A stretch of DNA of 64,000 bases from Chloroflexota bacterium (GCA_022821645.1 JAJEDE010000025.1:369907-433906); one strand, 5' to 3'. Shown: positions 51,938-60,490, counted from the first letter of the stretch. Numbers and translations: made by a program. The notes: generated from the sequence alone by a model not told the origin.

Positions 51938-53653
51938 ATGTCCGGCGACGGCCCCACCGCTCGCTTCGGCCCGGCCACCGATGCCGTTGCCGAAGCCTTG
52001 GATCGTGCCCAGGCCAACGACGTCGCCCGCCGTCTCTGGGCTGCCGATCTCTCCCTCTGGACCCAGAACCCCCTCGTCCAGAACCAGATCGCCGACAGCC
52101 TCGGCTGGCTGCGCGTGGCCGAATCCATGCGTGCCGGCGTCTCGGACCTGGCCGCCTGGAGCGCCGAAATCGCCGGGCAGGTCGACGACGTGGTCCTCCT
52201 CGGCATGGGCGGCAGCAGCCTCGCCCCGGAGGTCATGGCCGCGGTGATCCCCCAGGCCGAAGGTTCGCCCCAACTCACCGTCCTCGACACCACCGACCCC
52301 GCCGCCATCCGCCGCGTCGAATCCGGCCTTGACCTCAACCGGTCGCTCTTCATCGTCGCCAGCAAGTCCGGCGGCACCCTGGAGACCGCCACCCTCGCCG
52401 AGTACTTCTGGTCGCGCTACGCCGCCGCCGCCGCCGGCGCGGATTCGCCCGGCCGCCACTTCGTCGCCATCACCGACCCCGGCACCAGCCTGACTGCCCT
52501 CGCGCAGGACCACGCCTACGCCCGCGTCTTCCTCAACCCGCCCGACATCGGCGGCCGCTACTCCGCCCTCTCCTTTTTCGGCCTCGTCCCGGCCGCCCTC
52601 GCCGGCATTGATCTTGAGCCGCTCCTCGACCGAGCCATCGCCGCCGGTCAGACCTCCGCCGCCAACGTCTCGGTCAGCACCAACCCACCCGTCACCATCG
52701 GCGTGGCGCTTGGAGCACTTGCCAGAGCCGGCCGCGACAAGCTCACCCTCGTTCCTTCCGCTTCCCTCCGGCCCGTCGGCGCCTGGGTCGAGCAACTCGT
52801 CGCCGAAAGCACCGGCAAGGAAGGCCAGGGCATCGTGCCGGTTGACGGTGAACCGCTCGGCGATCCCGGCGTCTACGACAACGACCGCGTGTTCATCGAA
52901 CTCGCCCTCGCCGGCGACCCCGATGACGGCCGCGCCGCCCGCCTCGACGCCCTCGCTGCCGCCGGCCACCCGGTCATCACCCTCCCGCTGGAAGATCCGC
53001 ACGACCTCGGGGCCCACTTCCTCACGTGGGAACTCGCCACCGCGGTCGCTGGCTCGCTGCTTGACATAAATCCATTCGACCAGCCCAGCGTCGCCGAGAG
53101 CAAGCACAACACGGATCGCGTCCTCGGCCAGATCACCGCATCTGGCGCGCCCTTCGACATTCCCGCCGGCCCCAGCGCAAACGGCGTGCTCGCCGCCGGC
53201 AGCCAGGCGCCCGACCTCACCACCGCCCTCACCGGCTGGCTCGCCTCCATTCGCCCCGGCGACTACATCTCCATCCAGGCCTACCTCGACCGCACGCCCG
53301 CCCACGACACCGACCTGCGGGCCATCCAGGCCCTCATCCGTGACACCCTTCACCGTGCCGTCACCCTCGGATACGGCCCCCGCTTCCTGCACTCCACCGG
53401 CCAGCTGCACAAAGGCGGCCCCGACACCGGCGTCTTCCTGCAGATCACCGCCGATCACCAGGACGACGTCGAAGTTCCCGGCCGCGGCTATACCTTCGGC
53501 ACCCTCATCGACGCCCAGGCGCTCGGCGACTTCGAATCTCTCGCCGCCCGCGAACGCCGTCGCCTCCGCCTGCACCTCGGCGACTTGTCAACCGACTTGA
53601 ATTCGGTCGCCACCGCGTTACGCACCGCCCTGCAGAACATCAACGTCGCCTGA
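51938..53653 (+). CDS. pgi: Glucose-6-phosphate isomerase
   Basis: A 571-residue phosphoglucose isomerase linking glucose-6-phosphate and fructose-6-phosphate. It shows VVLLGMGGSSLAPEV and LFIVASKSGGTLETATL in the first SIS domain, and GGRYSALSFFGLVPAAL in the second. It also has DIAP-type VESTGKEGQGIVPVDGE, and the late QLHKGGPDTGVFLQIT carries the catalytic lysine. The sequence matches the C-terminal half of fused transaldolase-Pgi proteins. It sits 18 bases after tal and 13 bases before zwf, so the genes are probably co-transcribed. Start ATG. Confidence 0.94.
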   Translation: MSGDGPTARFGPATDAVAEALDRAQANDVARRLWAADLSLWTQNPLVQNQIADSLGWLRVAESMRAGVSDLAAWSAEIAGQVDDVVLLGMGGSSLAPEVMAAVIPQAEGSPQLTVLDTTDPAAIRRVESGLDLNRSLFIVASKSGGTLETATLAEYFWSRYAAAAAGADSPGRHFVAITDPGTSLTALAQDHAYARVFLNPPDIGGRYSALSFFGLVPAALAGIDLEPLLDRAIAAGQTSAANVSVSTNPPVTIGVALGALARAGRDKLTLVPSASLRPVGAWVEQLVAESTGKEGQGIVPVDGEPLGDPGVYDNDRVFIELALAGDPDDGRAARLDALAAAGHPVITLPLEDPHDLGAHFLTWELATAVAGSLLDINPFDQPSVAESKHNTDRVLGQITASGAPFDIPAGPSANGVLAAGSQAPDLTTALTGWLASIRPGDYISIQAYLDRTPAHDTDLRAIQALIRDTLHRAVTLGYGPRFLHSTGQLHKGGPDTGVFLQITADHQDDVEVPGRGYTFGTLIDAQALGDFESLAARERRRLRLHLGDLSTDLNSVATALRTALQNINVA

Positions 53654-53666
53654 CGGAGCATTTCCC

Positions 53667-55223
53667 ATGAGCAAGAACGGCCAGGCCTTGGACACGGCGT
53701 TTGGAGTCAACCCGCTGCGTGAGGGGCTGGCGTTCCAGGAGGCCCCGCCCGGCCACACCCTGATCATCTTCGGCGGCTCCGGCGACCTCGCCGCCCGCAA
53801 GCTCATTCCCGCCCTCTACAACCTCGAGCGCAACGCCCTGCTCCCGTCCTCCCTCGCCGTCGTCGGCCTTGGCCGCCGCCCAATGGACCACCAGAGCTAC
53901 CGCGTCCGCCAGCACGAAGCCACCACCAGCTTCTCGCGCACTGGCACGCCCGACCCCGAACTCTGGAACGCCTTCCAGCAGGGCCTCTACTACGTCCGCG
54001 GCGACTTCAGCACCCACGCCGGCTACGAGGACCTGAAGCGCGAACTGGCCGAAATCGAGACTCGCCACGGCACCGGCGGCAACCGCATCTTCTACCTCGC
54101 CACCCAGCCCAGCCTCTTTCCCGAGATCATCCGCCTGCTCGGCGAAACCGGCCTCAACCGCGGCCCCGGAACAACCCGCATCGTCATCGAGAAGCCCTTC
54201 GGCCGCGACCTTGCCACCGCTCAGACCCTCAACACCATCGCCAACAACGTCTTTGACGAGTCCCAGATCTACCGCATCGACCACTATCTCGGGAAAGAGA
54301 CCGTCCAGAACGTCCTCGTCCTGCGCTTCGCCAACGTCATCTTCGAACCGGTCTGGAACCGTCGCTACGTCGACTCCGTCCAGATCACCGTGGCCGAATC
54401 CGTCGGACTGGAGGGCCGCGGCACCTACTACGAGGAAGCCGGCGTCCTCCGCGACATGGTCCAGAACCACATCATGCAACTCCTCGCCCTCGTGGCCATG
54501 GAGCCCCCGGTCGACTTCCACGCCGACTCCATCCGCGACGAGAAAGTCAAGGTCCTCCGCGCCCTCCGTCACCTGGAGCCCGACCAGGTCGCCAGCAACG
54601 TCATGCGCGCCTCCTACGGCGCGGGCTTCGTCGACGGCCGCGAAGTCCCCGCCTACCGCGACGAAGACGGCGTTGACCCCGGCTCCACCACCGAGACCTA
54701 CCTGGCCGCCCGCCTCCACATCGACAACTGGCGTTGGAAGGGTGTCCCCTTCTACCTGCGCAGCGGCAAGCGACTGGCCAAGCGCGCCAGTGAAATCGCC
54801 ATCCAGTTCAACGAGGTCCCGCACCTCCTCTTCGGCGACTCCAACCCCGACGGCGTGCCCCCAAACGTGCTGGCCCTGCGCATCCAGCCCGACGAAGGCG
54901 TCTCCATTACTTTCGAGGCCAAGCAACCCGGCCTCGGCATGCGCGTGCGCCCCGTACGCATGGACTTCGGCTACGGCCAGAGCTTCGCCGAGGAATCCCC
55001 CGACGCCTACGAACGCCTGCTGCTGGACGTGATGCTCGGCGATCAGACCCTCTTCATCCGCCGCGACGAAACCGAAGCCGCCTGGCGCGCCGTCATGCCC
55101 ATCCTCGAAGCCTGGGAGGCCGATCCCGCCTCCCGCCTCCCCACCTACGAAGCCGGCCGCTGGGGCCCCCGCCAGGCCGGTGACCTCCTCCGCGCCGACG
55201 GCTTCCGCTGGCGCCGCCTATGA
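53667..55223 (+). CDS. zwf: Glucose-6-phosphate 1-dehydrogenase
   Basis: A 518-residue dehydrogenase catalysing the first oxidative step of the pentose phosphate pathway, with NADP+ as the usual acceptor. The N-terminal cofactor motif is FGGSGDLAARKLIPALYNL. The active-site signature RIDHYLGKE is exact, with the catalytic His and the substrate-binding Lys. EKPFGRDLATAQTLN and IRDEKVKVLRAL are further family blocks. Start ATG, 13 bases after pgi; opcA follows after a 61-base gap. 6-phosphogluconate dehydrogenase is not in the window. Confidence 0.97.
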   Translation: MSKNGQALDTAFGVNPLREGLAFQEAPPGHTLIIFGGSGDLAARKLIPALYNLERNALLPSSLAVVGLGRRPMDHQSYRVRQHEATTSFSRTGTPDPELWNAFQQGLYYVRGDFSTHAGYEDLKRELAEIETRHGTGGNRIFYLATQPSLFPEIIRLLGETGLNRGPGTTRIVIEKPFGRDLATAQTLNTIANNVFDESQIYRIDHYLGKETVQNVLVLRFANVIFEPVWNRRYVDSVQITVAESVGLEGRGTYYEEAGVLRDMVQNHIMQLLALVAMEPPVDFHADSIRDEKVKVLRALRHLEPDQVASNVMRASYGAGFVDGREVPAYRDEDGVDPGSTTETYLAARLHIDNWRWKGVPFYLRSGKRLAKRASEIAIQFNEVPHLLFGDSNPDGVPPNVLALRIQPDEGVSITFEAKQPGLGMRVRPVRMDFGYGQSFAEESPDAYERLLLDVMLGDQTLFIRRDETEAAWRAVMPILEAWEADPASRLPTYEAGRWGPRQAGDLLRADGFRWRRL

Positions 55224-55284
55224 GCGCCCCAGGCGCCAAATCTGCTGTCGGCTGTCGCAGGAAATTCAAGCACCAAAACCTCGA

Positions 55285-56355
55285 ATGAACCTCACCTCCT
55301 CCATCGCCGACACCCTCCCCGCCCTCGCCCATCTCCACGAACAGGCCGCCCGCCAGGCCGCCGACGAGGGCGCCGAACTCAACGCCCAGATGCTTCTGGC
55401 CACCATCGTCGCCCGCTATCCGGGTCCAACAAGCTGGGCGGATATAGAGGCCGAAACCGAACCCGTCGTCACCGCCTATCCCAGCCGCGTCATCGCCCTA
55501 GTCAACGATCCCGACGCTGCCCAAACCCCGGAGCCGGTGCGCGTCGGCCTCCTGGCCGCCCAGCAGTCCAACGGCGCCGCCGCCATCCGCGGCGAGTTGC
55601 TCGCCGCGGCCCTCCAGGGCCGCGCCTTTGAAGAGGGCGCCGCTATCGCCGCCAGCTGGTCCGCCAGCGGTATCCCCACCGTCGTCTGGTGGAACGGTCC
55701 TGCCGTCACCGGCGACCATCTCTTCGAGGACATGCTCGACATCGCCGACCGCATCCTGGTCGACTCCAGCACCGTGACCGACCTCCCCGCCGACTTCGAG
55801 GTATTGAATGACGTGGTCCAGGGTAGCCACCACGCCCGCGTGACCGATGCCCTCTGGCTTCGACTGCTCGCCTGGCGCCAGGCCTTCGCCCAGGCCTTCG
55901 ACCAGCCCGCCGCCCGTATCGACCTGGAGCACGTCAGGTCGGTGGAACTGTCCGTCCAGCAGTCGCCCGGTGGCCAGGCCGCTGCCCTGTTGCTCGTAGG
56001 CTGGATGGCCTCACGTCTTGGCTGGCGACTGGATCGCCGCACCGCCCAGGGCTGGCGTCTCGCGTCCGGAGACCATGCGGTCGACGTCATCTGTGAACCG
56101 TCGTCATCGGAAAATGCCCTGATAGAAATGGTCAGGCTCAGCGCCCCGACCAGCCGCTACCTTGGCTACATGCCGTCCCCCGAAGACATCGTCGTCGACT
56201 GCCAGTCAGACCTTGCGCCCATCACCCACGTCGCCGTCCGCCGTCCAACGCCCACCCGGCCCCGGCTCCGTCTCGACGACCTCCTGACCGGCGGCGCCCA
56301 CTACCCGGTCTACCAACAGTCCGTCACCCTCGCCCACACCCTCGCCACCGCCTAG
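55285..56355 (+). CDS. opcA: OpcA-type glucose-6-phosphate dehydrogenase assembly protein
   Basis: A 356-residue protein placed directly after zwf, as is OpcA in cyanobacteria, actinobacteria and Chloroflexota, where it activates or helps assemble G6PDH. Family-like features are the NLLATIVARYP-type segment (MLLATIVARYPGPTSWADI), SRVIALVNDP, and the central domain with GIPTVVWWNGPAVTGDHLFEDMLDIADRILVDSS, which matches the family 'LPvvlWW' block. The ATG at 55285 is used since longer frames reach back into zwf without conserved sequence. Repeats begin 15 bases after its stop. Assignment relies on motif and context. Confidence 0.87.
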   Translation: MNLTSSIADTLPALAHLHEQAARQAADEGAELNAQMLLATIVARYPGPTSWADIEAETEPVVTAYPSRVIALVNDPDAAQTPEPVRVGLLAAQQSNGAAAIRGELLAAALQGRAFEEGAAIAASWSASGIPTVVWWNGPAVTGDHLFEDMLDIADRILVDSSTVTDLPADFEVLNDVVQGSHHARVTDALWLRLLAWRQAFAQAFDQPAARIDLEHVRSVELSVQQSPGGQAAALLLVGWMASRLGWRLDRRTAQGWRLASGDHAVDVICEPSSSENALIEMVRLSAPTSRYLGYMPSPEDIVVDCQSDLAPITHVAVRRPTPTRPRLRLDDLLTGGAHYPVYQQSVTLAHTLATA

Positions 56356-56370
56356 AAGTTTGCCGTACGC

Positions 56371-56545
56371 CTCTTGCTCCCTCTCCTCGGAGACCTTTGC
56401 ATAACCCCTGCCTCCCCGAAGCTAGGTCCGCTCTTGCTCCCTCTCCTCGGGGAGAGTGTTGGGGTGAGAGGTCTTCCGAGCAATCAAGCTCGGGTTACGC
56501 AAAGGTCTCCCGTGGGAGAGGGTTGAGGTGAGGGTCTTCCGGTCG
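56371..56545. repeat. Mosaic palindromic repeat element (copy family A)
   Basis: Intergenic repeat between opcA and the next gene. CTCTTGCTCCCTCTCCTCGG occurs at 56371-56390 and again at 56431-56450. A 19-base inverted pair (56389-56407 and 56492-56510, GGAGACCTTTGC core, one mismatch) flanks the second unit. A third partial unit with GGGAGAGGGTTGAGGTGAG follows to about 56540. The 80-base unit from 56431 recurs about 2 kb away at 58502. The CCCTCTCC/GGAGAGGG arms fit a REP/MITE-like dispersed repeat. Confidence 0.75.
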
Positions 56546-56591
56546 AGACGCCGACGCACCGCCACTCGGCGCGTCTAGCGTCGGAATCTTC

Positions 56592-57611
56592 CTAGAACTC
56601 GTTCCTGACCTTCACCGCCTGCCCCGTCCGCAACGACTCCCACGCCGCCAGCCCTGTCGACACCACCCGCGCCCCTTCGCGAACCCCCACCCACGGCTTC
56701 GTGCCATTCAGCACGCAGTCCGCCATGTGGCGCAGCATCACGATCATCTCGCCCGCGTGACCGCTGTGCGGGGGCAACTCCGTCACGTAGGCCCGCTGCG
56801 GCAGATCGCCCTCGGAGTCCAGCGTCTTGATGTTGTCTCGGATCGTGCCCCTGCTGCCGTAGACGGTCAGGCTGTTCGCTGACTCGCCGTGCGGGTGGAT
56901 CATGCCCAGCAGGTTCGCCACCCGGCCGACCTTGCCGCTGCTAAACCGCACGTTGATGAAGAAGCAATCTTCCTGCGGGTAATCAGGCGCCACCCCGCTG
57001 CGCAGGCCCACGCAATGGACCTCCTCAACGTCGCCCATGAACCAGCGCAGCAGGTCGATCGGGTGACACGCCCCGCCCAGGATCAGGTCCTGCGGCATTG
57101 AGGTCCGCCAGGGTGTGGCGCGGTAGACCGGCCGCAGGTCGTGCACGTAATGCGCCTCGGCCATGAACAACTCGCCGATCTCGCCCGCGTCGCAGGCCCG
57201 CTTCGCGTCCATGAAGTCCAGGCGCCCGCGCAGCGACTGAGTCACCAGCAGCGTCAGCCCGGTGCGATCGACCGCCTCGACAACCTGCTCCACTTCAGCC
57301 ATCGAATACACCATCGACTTCGTCACCATCACGTGCTTGCCGGCATCGAGCGCCTTGAGGATCTGCTCGCAGTGCAACGGCCCGGGCGTATAGATCCCGA
57401 TGATGTCCAGGTCGTCCCGAGCCACCAGCGCGTCGAAGTCATTCGTCGTCCACTCGATTCCGTACTCACCTGCCATCGACGCCATCAACTCGGTATTCGT
57501 GTCGCACACCGCCGTCACCCGCACCGGCAGGTCCGCAAACTCCGGCCGGTTCGCCTGCAGCAACGTCCGCCCATGCCCAAGCCCCGCCAGACCCAACCTA
57601 AGCGTGCGCAT
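56592..57611 (-). CDS. Gfo/Idh/MocA family oxidoreductase (EKP replaced by TKS)
   Basis: A 339-residue dehydrogenase of the Gfo/Idh/MocA group. The Rossmann turn is GLAGLGHGRTLLQ. The usual E-K-P appears as VMVTKSMVYS, retaining the catalytic lysine but with Thr and Ser on either side. LGGACHPIDLLRWFMGDVEEVHCVG gives the His/Asp active-site region. The final blocks (GSRGTIRDN, HMADCVLNGTKPWVGVREGARV) are family-typical. It overlaps the upstream acetyltransferase gene by 14 bases. Substrate unknown. Confidence 0.88.
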   Translation of the reverse strand: MRTLRLGLAGLGHGRTLLQANRPEFADLPVRVTAVCDTNTELMASMAGEYGIEWTTNDFDALVARDDLDIIGIYTPGPLHCEQILKALDAGKHVMVTKSMVYSMAEVEQVVEAVDRTGLTLLVTQSLRGRLDFMDAKRACDAGEIGELFMAEAHYVHDLRPVYRATPWRTSMPQDLILGGACHPIDLLRWFMGDVEEVHCVGLRSGVAPDYPQEDCFFINVRFSSGKVGRVANLLGMIHPHGESANSLTVYGSRGTIRDNIKTLDSEGDLPQRAYVTELPPHSGHAGEMIVMLRHMADCVLNGTKPWVGVREGARVVSTGLAAWESLRTGQAVKVRNEF

Positions 57612-58122
57612 ATCCCCGCTTCTCCAGTTCGCTCATGATTGCGGCCCACCGCCCCGGCATGTCGCCTCGGCTCATCACCGGCTCGAATCCCATCGAGAGG
57701 TACAGGTGAATCGCCGGCAACCGCCAGTCATCCGTCAGCAGTTGCACAGTCTCGCAGCCCTGCGCCACCAGGTAGCGCGACACCGCCGTACACGTCGCCC
57801 GACCCAACCCGCGACCCTGGTGGTCAGGGTGCGTCGCCACGTAATCCAGCACCCCCTCCCGCCGCGGCTCGCCTCGCCTGCCGGTCACCGGGTTTACGTC
57901 GGTGGCCGATGTCCGCGACGCAAACGTCACCGCCACGATCGTTCCCCGGTGCTCCACCACCGCCGAGCCTGCCCGCCGGTCCGCATCCTCCAGGACCTCC
58001 AGGAGCCGATCCACCCCGCAGTCCCTGAACCCCACCGCCTGCAAAGCCTCCGCCAACGTCACCACGTCACCCTCGCGATACCCCCGAACCAAATACCCCT
58101 CCGACGCCACCACATCCGGCAT
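57598..58122 (-). CDS. GNAT-family N-acetyltransferase
   Basis: A 174-residue acetyltransferase from the ATG at 58122, where GGAAGGGG lies about 8 bases upstream. Upstream starts at 58152 (ATG) and 58197 (TTG) in the same frame lack good ribosome sites. GNAT motif A is clear in VATHPDHQGRGLGRATC (Q/R-x-x-G-x-G/A acetyl-CoA loop), and motif B in YLSMGFEPV. Substrate is unknown. The 3' end overlaps the Gfo/Idh gene by 14 bases. Confidence 0.85.
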   Translation of the reverse strand: MPDVVASEGYLVRGYREGDVVTLAEALQAVGFRDCGVDRLLEVLEDADRRAGSAVVEHRGTIVAVTFASRTSATDVNPVTGRRGEPRREGVLDYVATHPDHQGRGLGRATCTAVSRYLVAQGCETVQLLTDDWRLPAIHLYLSMGFEPVMSRGDMPGRWAAIMSELEKRGYAHA

Positions 58123-58309
58123 GCCCCGAACCCCTTCCGCGTCAATCGACATGCACAACTGCTTCGGCGGCAGCGTCGCGTTGGAGTCAGGCTGCAAGGG
58201 TGAGCGCCCTCAACGTCATGGCCGCAAGACCGCCGATGCTAAACCGCCGCACGCGGCGCCCGTTCGCTCCCGGCTGGGTCGCCAACCCTACAAACTCGAC
58301 CCGCCAATC

Positions 58310-58355
58310 GCTCACCCGTCGCTCCGCAAACCGCTCACCCGTCGCTCCGCAAACC
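58310..58355. repeat. Exact tandem duplication of 23 bases
   Basis: The unit GCTCACCCGTCGCTCCGCAA (first 20 of 23 bases) occurs twice head to tail, at 58310-58332 and 58333-58355, with no mismatch. It lies in the gene-free stretch 58123-58597, upstream of the Phd-PIN pair. It looks like replication slippage or a minimal array; no flanking gene reads through it. Confidence 0.8.
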
Positions 58356-58500
58356 GCACATCCCGGTCCTCCCCCTCATCGCCGGATGTGAAAACCATGT
58401 CCCCGAACACGTGCAAACACAGCTAGCCAGCGCAACAATCTAGCCAGATATACTAGACAGAAGTCTCTGCGCAATGCCTCTCGTCCTCGAAGGCGCGGCG

Positions 58501-58583
58501 GCTCTTGCTCCCTTTCCTGGGGGAGAGGGCTGGGGTGCGGGGTCTTCCGGGCAACCAACCCCGGGTTAGGCAGGGGTCTCTCA
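58501..58583. repeat. Second copy of the dispersed palindromic repeat (family A)
   Basis: This 80-base unit matches 56431-56510 closely: CTCTTGCTCCCT, then GGGAGAG, GGGGTG, GGTCTTCCG, GCAA-CAA and CGGGTTA followed by GGTCTC. It ends 15 bases before the start of the Phd antitoxin, so it may carry that gene's promoter or terminate upstream transcription. GGGAGGAGATC directly before the ATG is the ribosome site. Confidence 0.75.
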
Positions 58584-58597
58584 ACAGGGAGGAGATC

Positions 58598-58858
58598 ATG
58601 CGCGAGTGGCCCTTACAGGACGCCAAGAACAAATTCAGCGCGGTCGTAAACGCGGCGCTGGAAGGGGAACCGCAGCACGTGACCCGGCGGGGCCGGCCGG
58701 CCGTGGTCGTCATTGCCGTCAAAGACTACGAGCGGCTGCGCCGGGCGGAGAAAGTCGGCGCGCCGGACTTCGTTCAGCACCTCCTGTCCATCCCCAAGGG
58801 CGGGCCGGATGACCTGCTCGATGGCCCGCCGCTGAACCTTCGCGACGTGGCCTGGTGA
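58598..58858 (+). CDS. Phd/YefM-family antitoxin
   Basis: An 86-residue antitoxin of the Phd/YefM type. The N-terminal DNA-binding fold begins WPLQDAKNKFSAVVNAALEG, with the usual A-K-x-x-F-S-x-x-V pattern, and ends in RPAVVVIAVKDYERLRR, typical of the family. The C-terminal part (about 55-86) would wrap around the toxin. The ATG at 58598 has GGGAGGAG just upstream, and longer frames run into the repeat. The PIN toxin begins at its stop codon, so this is a complete operon, probably autorepressed. Confidence 0.9.
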   Translation: MREWPLQDAKNKFSAVVNAALEGEPQHVTRRGRPAVVVIAVKDYERLRRAEKVGAPDFVQHLLSIPKGGPDDLLDGPPLNLRDVAW

Positions 58859-59262
58859 TGTATCTGCTCGACACCAACGTGGTCTCCGCCCTGCGCCGTC
58901 CGGACCGCCACCCCGCGCCATCCGCCTGGCTCACGGACCAGCGGCCATCAGATCTGTACATGAGCGTCGTGACCATCGCCGAGATAGAACGGGGAATCGC
59001 CCGGCAGCTTCCCCGAGACCCGAACTTTGCCCGCGAACTGGCCGCCTGGATGGAGCGCACCCTCGCCGGATTCGCCGACCGGCTGCTCGGCGTGGACGTG
59101 CCCACTGCGCGGCGCTGGGGCCGCCTCTCGGCCAGCCTGGGCCACAACGATGCGGACCTGCTGATTGCCGCAACGGCCCTGGAGCACGGATTGACCGTGG
59201 TCAGCCGCAACGTCCGCCACTTCCAGCCGACCGGCGTCCCGGTGCTCAACCCTTTTCGGTAG
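58858..59262 (+). CDS. PIN-domain toxin (VapC-like)
   Basis: A 134-residue PIN-domain RNase. The acidic residues are in place: Asp5 in YLLDTNVVS, the Glu in VTIAEIERG, and aspartates in HNDADLLIAATAL, matching the conserved D-E-D(-D) site that binds Mg. VapC enzymes cut tRNA or rRNA. Its ATG overlaps the antitoxin stop by one base (TGATG); a GTG one codon upstream is an alternative. Paired with a Phd-type antitoxin rather than VapB, a combination common in environmental genomes. Length is full. Confidence 0.9.
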   Translation: MYLLDTNVVSALRRPDRHPAPSAWLTDQRPSDLYMSVVTIAEIERGIARQLPRDPNFARELAAWMERTLAGFADRLLGVDVPTARRWGRLSASLGHNDADLLIAATALEHGLTVVSRNVRHFQPTGVPVLNPFR

Positions 59263-59427
59263 CTTTGCGACGCCGTGGCCACGCGTCAATGGTGCGAGCG
59301 CCTGGCCCTGCACGAACGGCTCCACCAGGCCAGCGAACGAGAACCTGGCGCGACTGCGATTCGGAGCGCGCCTAAGCTGCCAGGGCATTGACCCGGGCAA
59401 TTCGGTGCGTACCTGGAGGAGCAAGGC

Positions 59428-59682
59428 ATGAATCAATCGCCTCGCACCAGAGAGGTGAAGCTGATCGCCATCGGCAACTCCAGGGGCGTCCGGCTGCCCA
59501 AGGAGCTCTTGGACAAGTACGGCTGGGGCGATCGGCTGGTGTTGGAAGAGTTCGACGAAGGCATCGCCTTGCGCGGCAAAGAGACGCACCGGCTCTCGTG
59601 GGAGGAAACCTCCCGCGCCATGGCCGCCCAATCGGAGGATTGGAGCGATTTCGACATCGCCCTGGCCGACGGCGTGGAGTGA
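59428..59682 (+). CDS. AbrB/MazE-family antitoxin
   Basis: An 84-residue protein with a SpoVT-AbrB swapped-hairpin domain: VKLIAIGNSRGVRLPKELLDKYGW, with the GNSRGVRLP core of MazE. The acidic C-terminal tail (SEDWSDFDIALADGVE) is the usual toxin-blocking region. GGAGGAGCAAGGC precedes the ATG. It is followed by a MazF gene damaged by frameshifts, so the antitoxin may now be an orphan regulator. Confidence 0.88.
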   Translation: MNQSPRTREVKLIAIGNSRGVRLPKELLDKYGWGDRLVLEEFDEGIALRGKETHRLSWEETSRAMAAQSEDWSDFDIALADGVE

Positions 59683-60097
59683 TGGCGGAATTCCCCCGTC
59701 GCTACGGAATCTACATCGCCGATCTCAACCCCACCCCGGGGTAGCGAGCTTCGCAAGGTCCGACCGGATGTGCTGGTCAGTTGCGATGCGATGAACCAAT
59801 TTCTGGACACCGTGGTCATCTGTCCGCTCACCACCACCCTGCACCCCCGCTGGCGCGGTCCGCTGCGCGGGACAGGACGCCGAGATCGCCGTTGACCGGA
59901 TTCGCACCATCAGCAAACAGCGCCTTCGGCATCGCGTCGACCGCCTCCCCGCCGATGACGCGTCCCAACCCCGCCGCATCATCGCCGCAATGTATGCCGA
60001 AAAACGGCCACGACACCGTCATCACCGCTCTAACGACTCCACCGGATTCCCCAACGTGGGCGCTGGTGCCCTAGGCTGCGCGCAGCCTGGGACCTAA
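59682..60097 (+). pseudogene. MazF/PemK-type toxin gene broken by two frameshifts
   Basis: The ATG overlaps the MazE stop by one base, and the first 20 residues read YGIYIADLNPTPG before TAG. One base later the next frame continues SELRKVRPDVLVSCDAMNQF and VVICPLTTTLHPRW, which is MazF-like. A second one-base shift near 59866 leads into QDAEIAVDRIRTISKQRL and IIAAMYAEK, the expected MazF C-terminus. Family-like sequence ends near 60010; the open frame itself ends at TAA 60095-60097. Two indels make it a probable inactive toxin, unless they are sequencing errors. Confidence 0.8.
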
Positions 60098-60129
60098 CGT
60101 CGAAGCGCCCGCCCTCAGCCTGCCGACGG

Positions 60130-60236
60130 ATTCCTATCCGTTTATGGTGCGCCTGTCCTGAGCCTGCCGTAGCGCCCCCGACCGTTCGTGGTGAGCCGGG
60201 TCGGAGTCTTTCGGAGACCCGTGTCGAACCACCACT
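60130..60236. repeat. REP-like palindromic elements
   Basis: Within the gene-free stretch before the DUF3800 gene. GTGGT (60188-60192) pairs with ACCAC (60228-60232), and inside it CGGGTC (60197-60202) pairs exactly with GACCCG (60216-60221), a nested hairpin. Just upstream, CCTGTCCTGAGCCTGCCGTA (around 60151) is the half-site often seen in REP elements ending in 'CTGTCGAAC'. These look like dispersed REP sequences. Nothing else is recognisable up to about 60440. Confidence 0.55.
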
Positions 60237-60490
60237 TCGGATGTGGGAGCGGCGTCGCTGACCCGCCCGTCTTCCTCTTCGTCCGCCATCCCGGCGTCCC
60301 CGGCCGGGACCTGGCAGCAACCAACCGCTGAAGCGCACCCAAGCTACCCCTGCCGCCTCGCCAAGTGCCCCAACCTCCCCTTCCCCCTTTCGCGGTGAGC
60401 CTGCAATGAAGTTGCGAGACGTTCTGAGCGCCACGAAACTGCTTGGTGAGCCTTCACCACCAGCCTGGCTGGCGCAGGACCAACGCCTTA

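Noticed and set aside
50720..53575. 951-residue open frame on the minus strand opposite tal and pgi
   Set aside because: It is Gly/Val/Ala/Asp-rich with no domain, a typical antisense shadow of high-GC genes; tal and pgi on the plus strand have all family motifs.
53640..54926. 428-residue minus-strand frame opposite zwf
   Set aside because: Same shadow pattern; zwf is unambiguous on the plus strand.
56371..56545. CRISPR-like array between opcA and the Gfo/Idh gene
   Set aside because: Repeats are in mixed orientations, irregularly spaced and partial, with no cas genes.
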